DNA from: Myxococcota bacterium
Lineage (GTDB): Bacteria; Myxococcota_A; UBA9160; UBA4427
Assembly (NCBI GenBank): GCA_030748735.1
Contig: JASMLK010000131.1
Location: forward strand, 1 to 40,221
DNA: 40,221 bases
Reading direction: 5' to 3'
Shown here: in pieces, positions 1-6,930 of the stretch
Position numbering within the stretch: position 1 is the first letter of the stretch
Layout: each line of letters starts with the position of its first letter
The notes under the pieces: generated by a model
Database searches by the model: none
What the model saw: only the letters and a program-made list of their open reading frames with translations
Told to the model about the DNA's origin: nothing
Made by a program: the position numbers and the translations under genes

Positions 1-30
1 ATCCTGCTGACGGGCTACACACATAGAGAA

Positions 31-74
31 AGGGCCGGTGCGGTTCTGTTCGAACCACACCGGCCCCTCTTTGG
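31..74. terminator. Bidirectional rho-independent-type terminator downstream of the porin gene
   Basis: Two GC-rich arms, 31-40 and 58-68 (AGGGCCGGTG / CACCGGCCCCT), pair around a second short stem, 42-46 with 52-56 (GGTTC / GAACC). Short A and T runs flank the hairpin on both sides, so it could act in either direction. It lies 45 bases past the stop codon of the minus-strand porin gene and probably ends that transcript. The first 30 bases of the window hold nothing recognisable. Confidence 0.75.
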
Positions 75-118
75 TGCTTCTCTAGGAATTGCTGCTTACT
101 GCCTGGCTACCTACCGAC

Positions 119-1432
119 CTAGAACTTGAAGTCGGCCTGCATCCAGATGCGCCAGATATCGTTCAGGGCGGAGTCACTGTCCGCCTCGAAGATGGCCGCC
201 TTGGTCAACACGCTCAGGTGCTCGTTGATCGGACGCTTCACGATGATGTCGTACTCGTTGCCGAGCTTGTCGTTGCCGTCATCCGTCCTGAAGTTGTGCC
301 AGACGAACGTACCGCTCAACTTGCAGGGAAGCTTCGGCGACACGGAGACGAAGAGGTCGCGAAGCCCCGTGGCGCCGCCGTTGTTCAGGAACACGTCCGC
401 CCAACCGTTGAATTTGTGCGCGGTTGCGAGCGGAGTCGTGAACACGTGGTCACCGTCGTCACTACCCAGCAATTCCCAACCCACGCCGAGCGTACCCCAG
501 TCGCTCTGGGCCACCTTGCCCTCGACCCTCGCGTAGTTAGCGCCGTAGCTCTTGTCACCGGCGTTCACGTAGTCGGCATGGTCGGTCTGATGCGCGTAGC
601 TGCCTTCGTAGATCACCTTCCACGTGTCGTCGAACGCGTGGTCACCCGTGGCCCGGAAACCGTACGTGGCCGACGAACCTGCCGCATTGTCCCGCACGTC
701 CAACAGGTAGATAAAGGCCGTGATCTTCGCGAAGTCGAGCCCCGAGTACGACGCGTTGAACAGGTGCGCGTTCGACTTCCAATCGGCTTGTGCCGCGAAC
801 GCACTGTTGTTGTCCTCACCGAAGATGCGGCGGACGTATCGGGCATACACATACGCGACGCTCACATCCTCGAGACCCAGCGTGCTGGAAGCCTTGACCG
901 CATCGTAGGTCTGCTCATTCTGACGCCAACCCACGTTCCCGACGAATCGGGCGTCGTCGAGAATGATACGCTGCCGGCCGGCGACGATCGTGGAGTTGAG
1001 GAGATCCTCGTTGGTGTACTTCAGGAAGGCCTGGTTCACCTCGGTGTTGGTCGGGTCGGCGATCGGCGTCTGACCCGTCGCCGGCTCCACGGCATTGAAG
1101 TACTGGGTCGTGGCGACCGCAGTGGTGTTTTCCGCTTCGATGAACACAGAGCCGCCGTTCCACGGCTTCGTGCCGTAACCCAGGCGAGTGCGCATCGTAT
1201 ACGCTTCGGATTGATCGGCGCCGTCAGCGTCCGCGATTTCGATCCGCGTTCGCACGTTCAAGCTCGGCGTACCGTCGATCACCGCGTTCCAGAGGGTTCC
1301 CTCTGCATCGTGGTCCGCAGCCATTGCGGTTCCACCGATTCCGACGATCGAAATCGCAAACGCCGCCGTTAAACAAACCTGGACCGACCTGGTCCACCAC
1401 GAATGTGGTCTGACTGACTTAGAAAGACTCAT
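119..1432 (-). CDS. Outer-membrane beta-barrel porin, alginate-export-like
   Basis: A 437-residue protein with a Sec signal peptide: a basic start, a hydrophobic core at about residues 18-34, and a cleavage site near Ala38 (TAMA-AD). The rest has the alternating aromatic/polar pattern of an outer-membrane barrel and ends in an aromatic residue (ADFKF), as expected for Bam-inserted barrels. Motifs such as NQAFLKY, GRQRIILDDARFVGNVGWRQNEQTYDA (read as short blocks) and YxYxRYVRR resemble alginate-export-type porins; the substrate is unknown. The start ATG at 1432 is preceded by AGGAAGGGGA and overlaps the stop of the methyltransferase gene upstream (ATGA), so the two genes were one translationally coupled operon. 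The IS element now inside that upstream gene may be polar on this porin. Confidence 0.85.
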   Translation of the reverse strand: MSLSKSVRPHSWWTRSVQVCLTAAFAISIVGIGGTAMAADHDAEGTLWNAVIDGTPSLNVRTRIEIADADGADQSEAYTMRTRLGYGTKPWNGGSVFIEAENTTAVATTQYFNAVEPATGQTPIADPTNTEVNQAFLKYTNEDLLNSTIVAGRQRIILDDARFVGNVGWRQNEQTYDAVKASSTLGLEDVSVAYVYARYVRRIFGEDNNSAFAAQADWKSNAHLFNASYSGLDFAKITAFIYLLDVRDNAAGSSATYGFRATGDHAFDDTWKVIYEGSYAHQTDHADYVNAGDKSYGANYARVEGKVAQSDWGTLGVGWELLGSDDGDHVFTTPLATAHKFNGWADVFLNNGGATGLRDLFVSVSPKLPCKLSGTFVWHNFRTDDGNDKLGNEYDIIVKRPINEHLSVLTKAAIFEADSDSALNDIWRIWMQADFKF

Positions 1433-1838
1433 GGCTTTCCCCTTCCTTGAGTGTTGATGAATGATCTCTTGGCTTCGTCCAGAACCCCACTCGCAGCAAC
1501 AGGCCCGAGGGCATCCTGGTATTGCATCGAAAGAGAGGGTTCCTGGGGGTGCGCAAGCGCGACAGGCTGGACCGCGGCGGACCACGGTGACATCGGTTCG
1601 AGTGACGGGCGCAACCGCGACCGCAGGGTGACGACCCAACCCACGACGGCCATCAAGGGCGTTTCGAGTGAAGACTGCTCGAGATCGCGGGCAGCATGGG
1701 CGACCGTGGTTTCCACCAACTTCTCGTCGGGCGTGCAGCCCCTGCTGATCAGCGCCACCGGAAGCTCGGGCGGATAACCACGACAAAGCAGCTGCTGCTG
1801 CCAGGCGTCCACGGTCCCGCGAGCCATCAAGAGCAACA
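1429..1838 (-). pseudogene. cobA: 3' part of a uroporphyrinogen-III C-methyltransferase gene (cobA/nirE type), cut by an IS3 element
   Basis: This frame encodes the C-terminal about 136 residues of a SUMT: LLLMARGTVDAW, the CTPDEKLVETTVA region, and a final VVGWVVTLR strand. SUMT methylates uroporphyrinogen III at C2 and C7 with SAM to give precorrin-2, the branch point to siroheme, heme d1 and cobalamin. The segment lacks its own start and stops being SUMT-like exactly at the IS boundary (1838/1839). Joining it to 3162-3708, minus one ACA copy, gives one frame of 957 bases (318 codons plus stop) reading TTTVLLLMARG across the join. Its stop overlaps the porin ATG. The gene is inactive unless the element excises precisely. 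Confidence 0.88.
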
Positions 1839-1898
1839 TGGAGTTGACCCGGTTTCGTGGACACCCCAGATCGCACGGAAGTGCGGTAGGAGTGTGTC

Positions 1899-2195
1899 AT
1901 GGAGAAGCGGAAGCGACGATCGTTCACGAAGGAGTACAAGGCTGAGGTCGTTGACCTCATTCGCAAGGGCGACAAGAGCATCGGGTTGATCTGTAAGGAC
2001 CTGGGTCTCCCCGAGACGGCCGTCCGGCGCTGGGTGAAGCAGGCCGAGACCGACGCCGGTGGAGGCCCTGCAGGCGCGCTGACGACCGCGGAGCGGGAAG
2101 AACTCGCGGCACTGCGCAAGCAGGTCAAGACGCTGCAGATGGAGCGGGAGATCCTAAAAAAAGCGACGGCCTTCTTCGCAAAGGAGAGCAAGTGA
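1899..2195 (+). CDS. IS3-family transposase OrfA (helix-turn-helix subunit)
   Basis: A 98-residue protein with the IS3 OrfA layout: a basic N-terminus (MEKRKRRSFTKEYKAE), a helix-turn-helix at about residues 20-50 (SIGLICKDLGLPETAVRRW), and a C-terminal leucine-zipper-like coiled coil at about 65-90. It binds the inverted repeats and is normally fused to OrfB by a programmed -1 frameshift. The slippery run A7 at 2156-2162 (0-frame CTA AAA AAA G) sits near the 3' end, as expected. The stop overlaps the OrfB GTG by 4 bases. Confidence 0.93.
   Translation: MEKRKRRSFTKEYKAEVVDLIRKGDKSIGLICKDLGLPETAVRRWVKQAETDAGGGPAGALTTAEREELAALRKQVKTLQMEREILKKATAFFAKESK
2156..2162 (+). promoter_or_regulatory. 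Programmed -1 ribosomal frameshift site (A7 heptamer) for OrfAB
   Basis: Seven consecutive A residues occur in phase X XXY YYZ (A AAA AAA) of the orfA frame. A -1 slip here moves ribosomes into the orfB frame, which is open through this region and stays open to 3127, giving a fused transposase of about 409 residues. This is the usual IS3 arrangement; the slip itself is inferred. Confidence 0.7.
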
Positions 2196-3127
2196 GATTC
2201 CGCTTCATCGAGGCGGAGAAGGCCAACTTTCCGATCACCCTGATGTGCCGCTGCCTTCGGGTTTCGCGGTCCGGTTACTACGCCTGGCGCGAGCGTGGCC
2301 CCAGCAAGCGAGTTCGTTACGACGAGCGGTTGAAGATCGAGATCAAGGCATCGCACAAGGCGAGCCACCAGCGGTACGGAAGCCCGCGTGTCGTGCGCGA
2401 CCTTCATGAGAACGGTCACCGTGTCGCGCGTAAGCGTGTCGCTCGCTTGATGCGGGAGCTTGGGCTCGAGGGCCGAAGGAAGCGGCGCTATCGCACGACG
2501 ACGGACTCTCGGCACCCATTCCCGATCGCGGTCAACGTCTTGATGCGCGACTTCGAGGTGGACGCGCCTGATACCGCGTGGGTGACGGATATAACCTATC
2601 TCGCCACCAGCGAGGGCTGGCTCTACCTCGCGGTGATCCTCGACCTGTTTTCGAGGCGCGTCGTGGGGCACGCGATGAGCGAGCGCATCGACCGTCACTT
2701 GGTGCTCGATGCGCTCGGCAATGCGCTCCGCCAGCGTCCAGGCGCGCGCGATGCCATCCATCATTCGGATCGCGGCAGTCAATACGCTTGCCACGACTAC
2801 CGGAAGGCTCTTACAGAAGCGGGCATCACGTGCAGCATGAGTCGCCGTGCGAACTGCTGGGACAACGCGGTGGCGGAGAGCTTCTTCGCAACGCTCAAAA
2901 CGGAGCTACTCTATCCACTTCCGCTCCACACGCGCAGTGTCACGCGCGTTCTGGTGGCCGACTACATCGATTCGTTCTACAACGTTCGTCGTCGGCATTC
3001 ATCGCTGGGCTACGTGAGCCCGGTGGAGTTCGAGCTGCAGCACCATCGCAACGAAGGCTCCGCACCGACTTCGTCGGTGCGGATGCAAGAAGGGTGGGAA
3101 CAGGAAACGCCTGGACCTACGACCTAA
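2192..3127 (+). CDS. IS3-family transposase OrfB (DDE integrase catalytic subunit)
   Basis: A 311-residue protein with an N-terminal HTH_21-type segment (YGSPRVVRDL, about residues 60-70) followed by an rve integrase core. The catalytic triad is visible: Asp in WVTDITYL, Asp in HHSDRGSQY, and Glu in NAVAESFFATLKTE, 35 residues after the second Asp. The C-terminus has the usual FYNVRRRHSSLGYVSP block. GTG start at 2192, overlapping orfA. The frame ends 31 bases before the right IS end. It appears fully intact, so the element could still be mobile. Confidence 0.95.
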   Translation: MRFRFIEAEKANFPITLMCRCLRVSRSGYYAWRERGPSKRVRYDERLKIEIKASHKASHQRYGSPRVVRDLHENGHRVARKRVARLMRELGLEGRRKRRYRTTTDSRHPFPIAVNVLMRDFEVDAPDTAWVTDITYLATSEGWLYLAVILDLFSRRVVGHAMSERIDRHLVLDALGNALRQRPGARDAIHHSDRGSQYACHDYRKALTEAGITCSMSRRANCWDNAVAESFFATLKTELLYPLPLHTRSVTRVLVADYIDSFYNVRRRHSSLGYVSPVEFELQHHRNEGSAPTSSVRMQEGWEQETPGPTT

Positions 3128-3158
3128 AGAAGGTGTCTACGGAATCGGGGCAACTCCA

Positions 3159-3708
3159 ACACCGTGGTCGTCGCGTTGTAGTCGGGCAGCGACAGAGCCG
3201 TGCCTTCCTTCTGGTGGTGCGCGGTCGCAACGAGAAAGGAGTCCGCCAGACCGCGGTGCGTGACGGGGATCCCCGCGGTGGACGGGACTGCGGTCACGCT
3301 CGAAACACCGGGAACGATCTCGAAGCGCACGCCCGCTTCGGTGAGGGCCAGTGCTTCTTCGCCAACCCGGCCGAGCACGCTGGCGTCGCCTCCCTTCAGC
3401 CGAACGACGCGCTTGCCTTTGCTCGCCAGCGCCACCAGTTCAGCGGAAATCTGTTCTTGCGACATCATGTGCCTGCCACAGCGCTTGCCCGCGTTGATCA
3501 GGGGGGCTGAGACGTCCGCCAACAGCGCTGGATCTACCAGGGCATCGTGGAGAACCACATCCGCGTCCTGGAGGGCTCTCCAACCTCGCCGAGTGAGCAA
3601 TTCCGGATCGCCCGGCCCGGCGCCGACGAACCAAACGAAACCGTCTTCGGAATGGCTCGATCGCATCGGGTTCCCACTCTTTGATCCCATCGCCTGCATC
3701 GTTGCCAC
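3159..3708 (-). pseudogene. cobA: 5' part of the interrupted uroporphyrinogen-III C-methyltransferase gene (cobA/nirE type)
   Basis: This encodes the N-terminal about 182 residues of a SUMT. It has the SAM-site motif VGAGPGDPELLT (about residues 28-39), VRLKGGD with a following GRVGEE, and the strongly conserved PGVSSVTAVPSTAGIPVTHRG block. The frame then runs into IS sequence and ends in an unrelated tail (ELPRFRRHLL, stop at 3124). The start is a GTG at 3708; ATG codons 4, 7 or 15 residues later are alternatives and no ribosome site is decisive. Because an Rrf2 regulator, hemerythrin and NnrS-like genes follow, the original role may have been siroheme or heme d1 supply for nitrogen-oxide reduction. 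That is inference from context. Confidence 0.88.
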
Positions 3709-3962
3709 CGTCGTCTACCTACCGCTTACTTACCGCTTACCGCTGCTTGCGAACGATCGCGCCCGCAACCTGAACCGTCTGATTCTAGGGCTAGGGATAA
3801 ATGGATCTGAATATCGATTGATGCTACAAATACGACTCGATCGAGTCGGCGTCAACCTTTTCCGCGCAGGAATTTGGAGCGTGATCTGCCTATGACGAAA
3901 TGCCACGCGACCGTCCAACTCGGCACTCGTCACGCTCCCAGACAGGCGAGCGCGAGGTAGCG
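3709..3962. promoter_or_regulatory. Divergent cobA/Rrf2 intergenic region with a 16-bp perfect palindrome
   Basis: This 254-bp gap separates the minus-strand cobA-porin operon from the plus-strand Rrf2 gene. It contains a relatively AT-rich stretch at about 3783-3832, suited to promoters. The perfect palindrome CGACTCGATCGAGTCG lies at 3833-3848 and is a candidate operator for the adjacent Rrf2 regulator. No clear -35/-10 pair could be assigned. Confidence 0.5.
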
Positions 3963-4439
3963 ATGCTGATTTCCCAGACCGCTGAGTACGCTCTCCGTGC
4001 AATGGCCGGGCTTGCGACCGTGCCTGCCGGAACGCCCGTACGCGCGACCGACCTGTCACGCGCAACAGGTGTGCCCCCTCACTACCTCGCGAAGGTCCTA
4101 CGCCGCCTCGTGCTCGCTGGGCTCCTCGTGTCGCAGAAGGGTCAAGGTGGGGGCTTTTCCCTCGCACGCTCCACGGACGACATCAGCTTCCTCGACATCT
4201 TGATCGCGGTCGATGCCTTTCCTGATGAGAATCGCTGCGCCTTCGGTTGGGATGTCTGCGATGAAGCCCATCCATGCCCCCTACACGGCGTCTGGAGCCA
4301 CCTGGACGATGTGCTGCGTGCGTGGGCAACGACGTCCACCCTGACCGATGTGTTGAACTACTCGACCGCACGCCACCAGATCCTCATCCCCACCGTCACG
4401 GCTCCGAGTTCCAGCGACGACAGCGACGACGAGGCGTAG
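3963..4439 (+). CDS. Rrf2-family transcriptional regulator, probably Fe-S containing (NsrR/IscR-like)
   Basis: A 158-residue Rrf2 protein. The N-terminal winged helix is clear: MLISQTAEYALRAM, then PPHYLAKVLRRL as recognition helix, then a GQGGGFSLAR wing. Three cysteines at 92, 99 and 105 (C-x6-C-x5-C) correspond to the cluster-ligating triad of IscR and NsrR, so a [2Fe-2S] or [4Fe-4S] sensor is expected. The C-terminus is an acidic tail (SSSDDSDDEA). The ATG at 3963 follows GCGAGGTAGCG and starts exactly at the conserved N-terminus, so it is preferred over an upstream in-frame start at 3900. Nearby hemerythrin, DUF2249 and NnrS-like genes favour nitric-oxide sensing, but the effector is not proven. 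Confidence 0.88.
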   Translation: MLISQTAEYALRAMAGLATVPAGTPVRATDLSRATGVPPHYLAKVLRRLVLAGLLVSQKGQGGGFSLARSTDDISFLDILIAVDAFPDENRCAFGWDVCDEAHPCPLHGVWSHLDDVLRAWATTSTLTDVLNYSTARHQILIPTVTAPSSSDDSDDEA

Positions 4440-4656
4440 GCGAGGCGCTGCGTCACAGACACGTGGCCGTGTCATCGAGCCTCATTCGCCTGCGGATTTT
4501 CTGCGCAGGGCGCGAGCTGCCCGGGTGTATATTGGTCCTCGACGTGCGTCTTCGGCGCGGGGCGAGGCGCCCGTTTCCACACTTCTACTGCGACCTCCAA
4601 TGGTCGTGGTGAGAGGAGCGCGACCGCCGCGAACCGCCATGCCAACAAGGGGACGC
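4440..4656 (+). promoter_or_regulatory. Candidate activator-dependent promoter upstream of the cyclic-nucleotide-binding protein
   Basis: The gap contains an inverted repeat CCTGCG-N9-CGCAGG at 4489-4509 and a TATATT -10-like box at 4528-4533 with no recognisable -35. The repeat is centred near 4499, about 41 bases before the predicted start near 4540. That is where class II Crp/Fnr-type activators bind. A small hairpin GACACG/CGTGTC lies at 4458-4473. All of this is pattern-based inference. Confidence 0.35.
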
Positions 4657-5211
4657 ATGATGATCGATCTCTCTGCGATCCAGAACTCCGCCATCTTCCA
4701 CGGACTCGAGCCGTCCGATCTCGACCGGCTAGCTGAAATAGCCGGCGGGCGAAGCTGCAAAGCGGGAGAACGTCTGTTCAAACGAGGCGAAGCGGCCGAC
4801 GCCCTATACATCGCGCAGAGTGGCCGCTTCACGTTGACGCTCTCGGTCCGGCAGTTCGATGTGCGCGAGGAGTTCGCGGTCGAGGAGAAGGCGGCTTCGG
4901 ATGCGTTTGGCTGGTCGTGCCTCGTCGAGCCGCGCAGCTACATCTATTCGGCGTATTGCGTCGCCGATGGTGTCGTGGTGTGTTTCCCCGGTGAAGATCT
5001 GCAACGACTCCTCGCCACAAACGATCACCTCGGCCACCAACTCGCGCACAACCTGAACGTCCTGATCGGAGCCCGGGTCCGCAGCGTGCAGGACCTCTGG
5101 GTCAACGAGCTCGAACAAAGCCACGCACGCGTCGCCAGCTGGACCCATACCGAGATGACGAGCCGTCTCTATCACGTGACGCGCAATCGATCCGAAGTCG
5201 GCTCGGGATAG
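4657..5211 (+). CDS. Stand-alone cyclic-nucleotide-binding-domain protein lacking a DNA-binding domain
   Basis: A 184-residue protein with one cNMP-binding/Crp-type beta-roll at about residues 8-130: FHGLEPSDLDRLAEIA, then AGERLFKRGEAADALYIAQSGRFTL, then a DAFGWSCLVEPRSY segment in place of the usual GE-phosphate-binding cassette, then the VVVCFPGEDLQRLL helix. The remaining 50 residues show no helix-turn-helix, so this is unlikely to be a transcription factor by itself. The cassette lacks the canonical Arg-Ser pair, so the ligand may not be cAMP. ATG at 4657 follows AAGGGGAC. Its position among nitrogen-oxide genes suggests a sensor or redox partner; the function is unknown. Confidence 0.75.
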   Translation: MMIDLSAIQNSAIFHGLEPSDLDRLAEIAGGRSCKAGERLFKRGEAADALYIAQSGRFTLTLSVRQFDVREEFAVEEKAASDAFGWSCLVEPRSYIYSAYCVADGVVVCFPGEDLQRLLATNDHLGHQLAHNLNVLIGARVRSVQDLWVNELEQSHARVASWTHTEMTSRLYHVTRNRSEVGSG

Positions 5212-5300
5212 TCGGGTAATCGCGGGACCGTCCCATACATTCGCCTCTTGCGCGCCACTGCGGGCACGCGAGCCGCAGAGGCATCCGCTATCAACAGGCT

Positions 5301-6119
5301 GTGACGACATCGAGCACAGCCGGGCATGATCGCGCGGGCCTCGAGGTTCCCGCGGTCTTCGCGATCCTCGTGGGCGGCGCCGTACTGCGGTATTGGCTCT
5401 CGACCGCCATCCCCTTCGACTCGGACGAACTCGAGATGCTCTTCGAGTCGCAGGTGCGCAATCGGGGCGTTCGCGTTCCTTTCATCATGTTCAACGGCAT
5501 CAGCCTGTTGATGTTCTATCTCGTCGTGCGCCGCTCGCTGGGCATCGCGGCAGCTTTCGCGGCGCTGTTGCTGGTCCAAACCAACCTCGCGTTCCAGGAC
5601 ATGGCGCTCCGCATCAACTGGCCCAGCGTGGGCATCCTGGTCGGCATGCTCGCCCTCGCCTACTGGCGCCATACCTGGCCGCCCTTCCGCCTCGGGGGGA
5701 GCGCGTCGCTGGCGCTCTCGATCCTCGCCGCCCTGCTCGCGGTACGAGGGCTCTATCTCGGCGTTACCCTGCCCGCGCAACTCGGCACGATCGAGCGCGA
5801 GTCGGCCGGAGACGCGGACGCACTCTACGCTTCTCTCCTGGCCTGTGGAGGAGGCGAGATCACCTCGCTCGACAGGCTGCGCGACTGTCACCTCGCCTGG
5901 ACGGACGGGCGCTCACTCTCCCAACAGGAAGCCCTGCTACACCACGCCCAGACTCTGGAGCCCCACACTTTCGCGGCGGATGCGGAAAGCCTGTCCAACA
6001 GAGACCACACTGGAGACCGCGCGATCTTCGACCACGCCGCAGCCGCGTTCTTCATCGTTGCGGACGACGAAGCGGAAACGATCGCAAGACGCGTCATCGG
6101 GTCGCCACCAACACGATAG
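5301..6119 (+). CDS. Integral membrane protein with a short GT-C-like (DE-motif) N-terminus
   Basis: A 272-residue protein (GTG start at 5301, no strong ribosome site). Hydrophobic segments lie at about residues 16-34, 62-78, 83-98, 112-126 and 137-153, followed by a soluble C-terminal half of about 110 residues with the cysteines LLACGGGE and RDCHL. The first loop reads IPFDSDELEML, reminiscent of the DE motif of GT39/GT83-type glycosyltransferases, and the LVVRRSLG-AAAFAALLL stretch also resembles them. It is far shorter than those enzymes (450-600 aa), so it is either a truncated relative or a separate family. Function is not assigned. Confidence 0.55.
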   Translation: MTTSSTAGHDRAGLEVPAVFAILVGGAVLRYWLSTAIPFDSDELEMLFESQVRNRGVRVPFIMFNGISLLMFYLVVRRSLGIAAAFAALLLVQTNLAFQDMALRINWPSVGILVGMLALAYWRHTWPPFRLGGSASLALSILAALLAVRGLYLGVTLPAQLGTIERESAGDADALYASLLACGGGEITSLDRLRDCHLAWTDGRSLSQQEALLHHAQTLEPHTFAADAESLSNRDHTGDRAIFDHAAAAFFIVADDEAETIARRVIGSPPTR

Positions 6120-6153
6120 AACCTGCAACAGAAGCAGAGGGAGCTGAAGTCGA

Positions 6154-6600
6154 ATGACAACGATCGCCGAATTCATGACCGCATTGCATCGCAAATGTGA
6201 CGAGGGACTGGCCGCGGCCGAAGAAGCCGTTTCGAGCAAAGACTGGGACAAGGCGCGTGCAGACTGGTCCGACTTTGCAGCGGAGATGGCGCTTCACTTC
6301 GCCCAGGAGGAGACGACCCTCTTCCCCTCCTTCGAAACAGCAACAGGCATTACAGAAGGCCCCACCTCCGTCATGCGCATGGAGCACGAGCAGATGCGGC
6401 ACCTGCTTTCGGAACTCTCCAAGGCTGTCGAAGCGCGAGATGAGTCCGAATTCCTCGGCCTTTCCGAAACGTTGATGGTGATGATCCAGCAGCACAACAT
6501 GAAGGAAGAGCAGATGCTCTATCCGATGTGCGATCGCGCGCTCAGCGATGCAGGGGCGATCATTGCCGAAATCCAGGCGGTCACCGCCGACGGCGAATAG
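6154..6600 (+). CDS. Hemerythrin-domain protein
   Basis: A 148-residue four-helix hemerythrin with the expected ligands: His12, the His48/Glu52 pair (HFAQEE), His78 (RMEHEQ) and the His114/Glu118 pair (QQHNMKEE). It would bind a non-heme diiron centre in the cytoplasm. Such proteins next to DUF2249 and NnrS genes typically protect against nitric oxide or supply iron for Fe-S repair. ATG at 6154 follows GAGGGAGCTGAAG. The DUF2249 gene starts 36 bases downstream, so cotranscription is likely. Confidence 0.9.
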   Translation: MTTIAEFMTALHRKCDEGLAAAEEAVSSKDWDKARADWSDFAAEMALHFAQEETTLFPSFETATGITEGPTSVMRMEHEQMRHLLSELSKAVEARDESEFLGLSETLMVMIQQHNMKEEQMLYPMCDRALSDAGAIIAEIQAVTADGE

Positions 6601-6636
6601 TGCGGTGGGCACAGATCGCGTGAAGAAGGTCGCGCC

Positions 6637-6930
6637 ATGACGCGGGAGCGAGTGCTGGACGTAAGCCAACTCGAAGCCCCCGAACCCTTTCGGGCTGCGA
6701 TGGCCGCAGTCAGCGAACTCACACCGGGCGAGTACCTGTGCATGCGCCACCGACGGGAGCCGTTTCCACTGTACGAAGCGCTCGCGGAAATGGGCTTTGC
6801 GTACCGCGTGCGCGATGGCGTTCACACCCGCTACGAGATCTTGATCTGGCGCGCCGACGACCCGGCGCTCGAGGCGCATTGTGGCCCGGCTTCCACCGCG
6901 CAGGGTGAGCCGAAGCGAGGTTGCCGTTGA
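6637..6930 (+). CDS. DUF2249-domain protein
   Basis: A 97-residue protein matching DUF2249: VLDVSQLEAPEPF at the start, then TPGEYLCMRHRREPFPLYEALAEMGF (as short blocks), then a final strand with ILIWRA. DUF2249 proteins are small cytoplasmic TusA-like folds often found with hemerythrins and NnrS in nitrogen-oxide clusters. The CMRHRREPFPLY segment is the most conserved part. Its stop overlaps the TTG start of the NnrS-like gene. The biochemical role of the family is not established. Confidence 0.82.
   Translation: MTRERVLDVSQLEAPEPFRAAMAAVSELTPGEYLCMRHRREPFPLYEALAEMGFAYRVRDGVHTRYEILIWRADDPALEAHCGPASTAQGEPKRGCR

Larger units (their letters stand above)
1839..3158 (+). mobile_element. Complete IS3-family insertion sequence, 1320 bp, inside cobA
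   Basis: The left end TGGAGTTG at 1839 matches the reverse complement of the right end CAACTCCA at 3151-3158. The similarity continues inward for about 27 bases with a few mismatches (both arms read on to TAGACACC or TGGACACC). The direct repeat ACA lies at 1836-1838 and 3159-3161, the 3-bp duplication typical of IS3 elements. It carries two overlapping frames, orfA and orfB, with an A7 slippery site. The transposase reads opposite to the interrupted gene. Intact ends, intact transposase and a perfect target duplication point to a recent insertion. Confidence 0.93.

Noticed and set aside
89..1372. A 427-aa plus-strand open frame opposite the porin
   Set aside because: Shadow of the porin gene: Arg/Val-rich, no domain, no ribosome site.
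119..2794. An 891-aa minus-strand open frame covering the porin and part of the IS
   Set aside because: Only residues from the MSLSKS start (1432) onward are a real protein; the upstream part is antisense to the transposase and to the cobA remnant.
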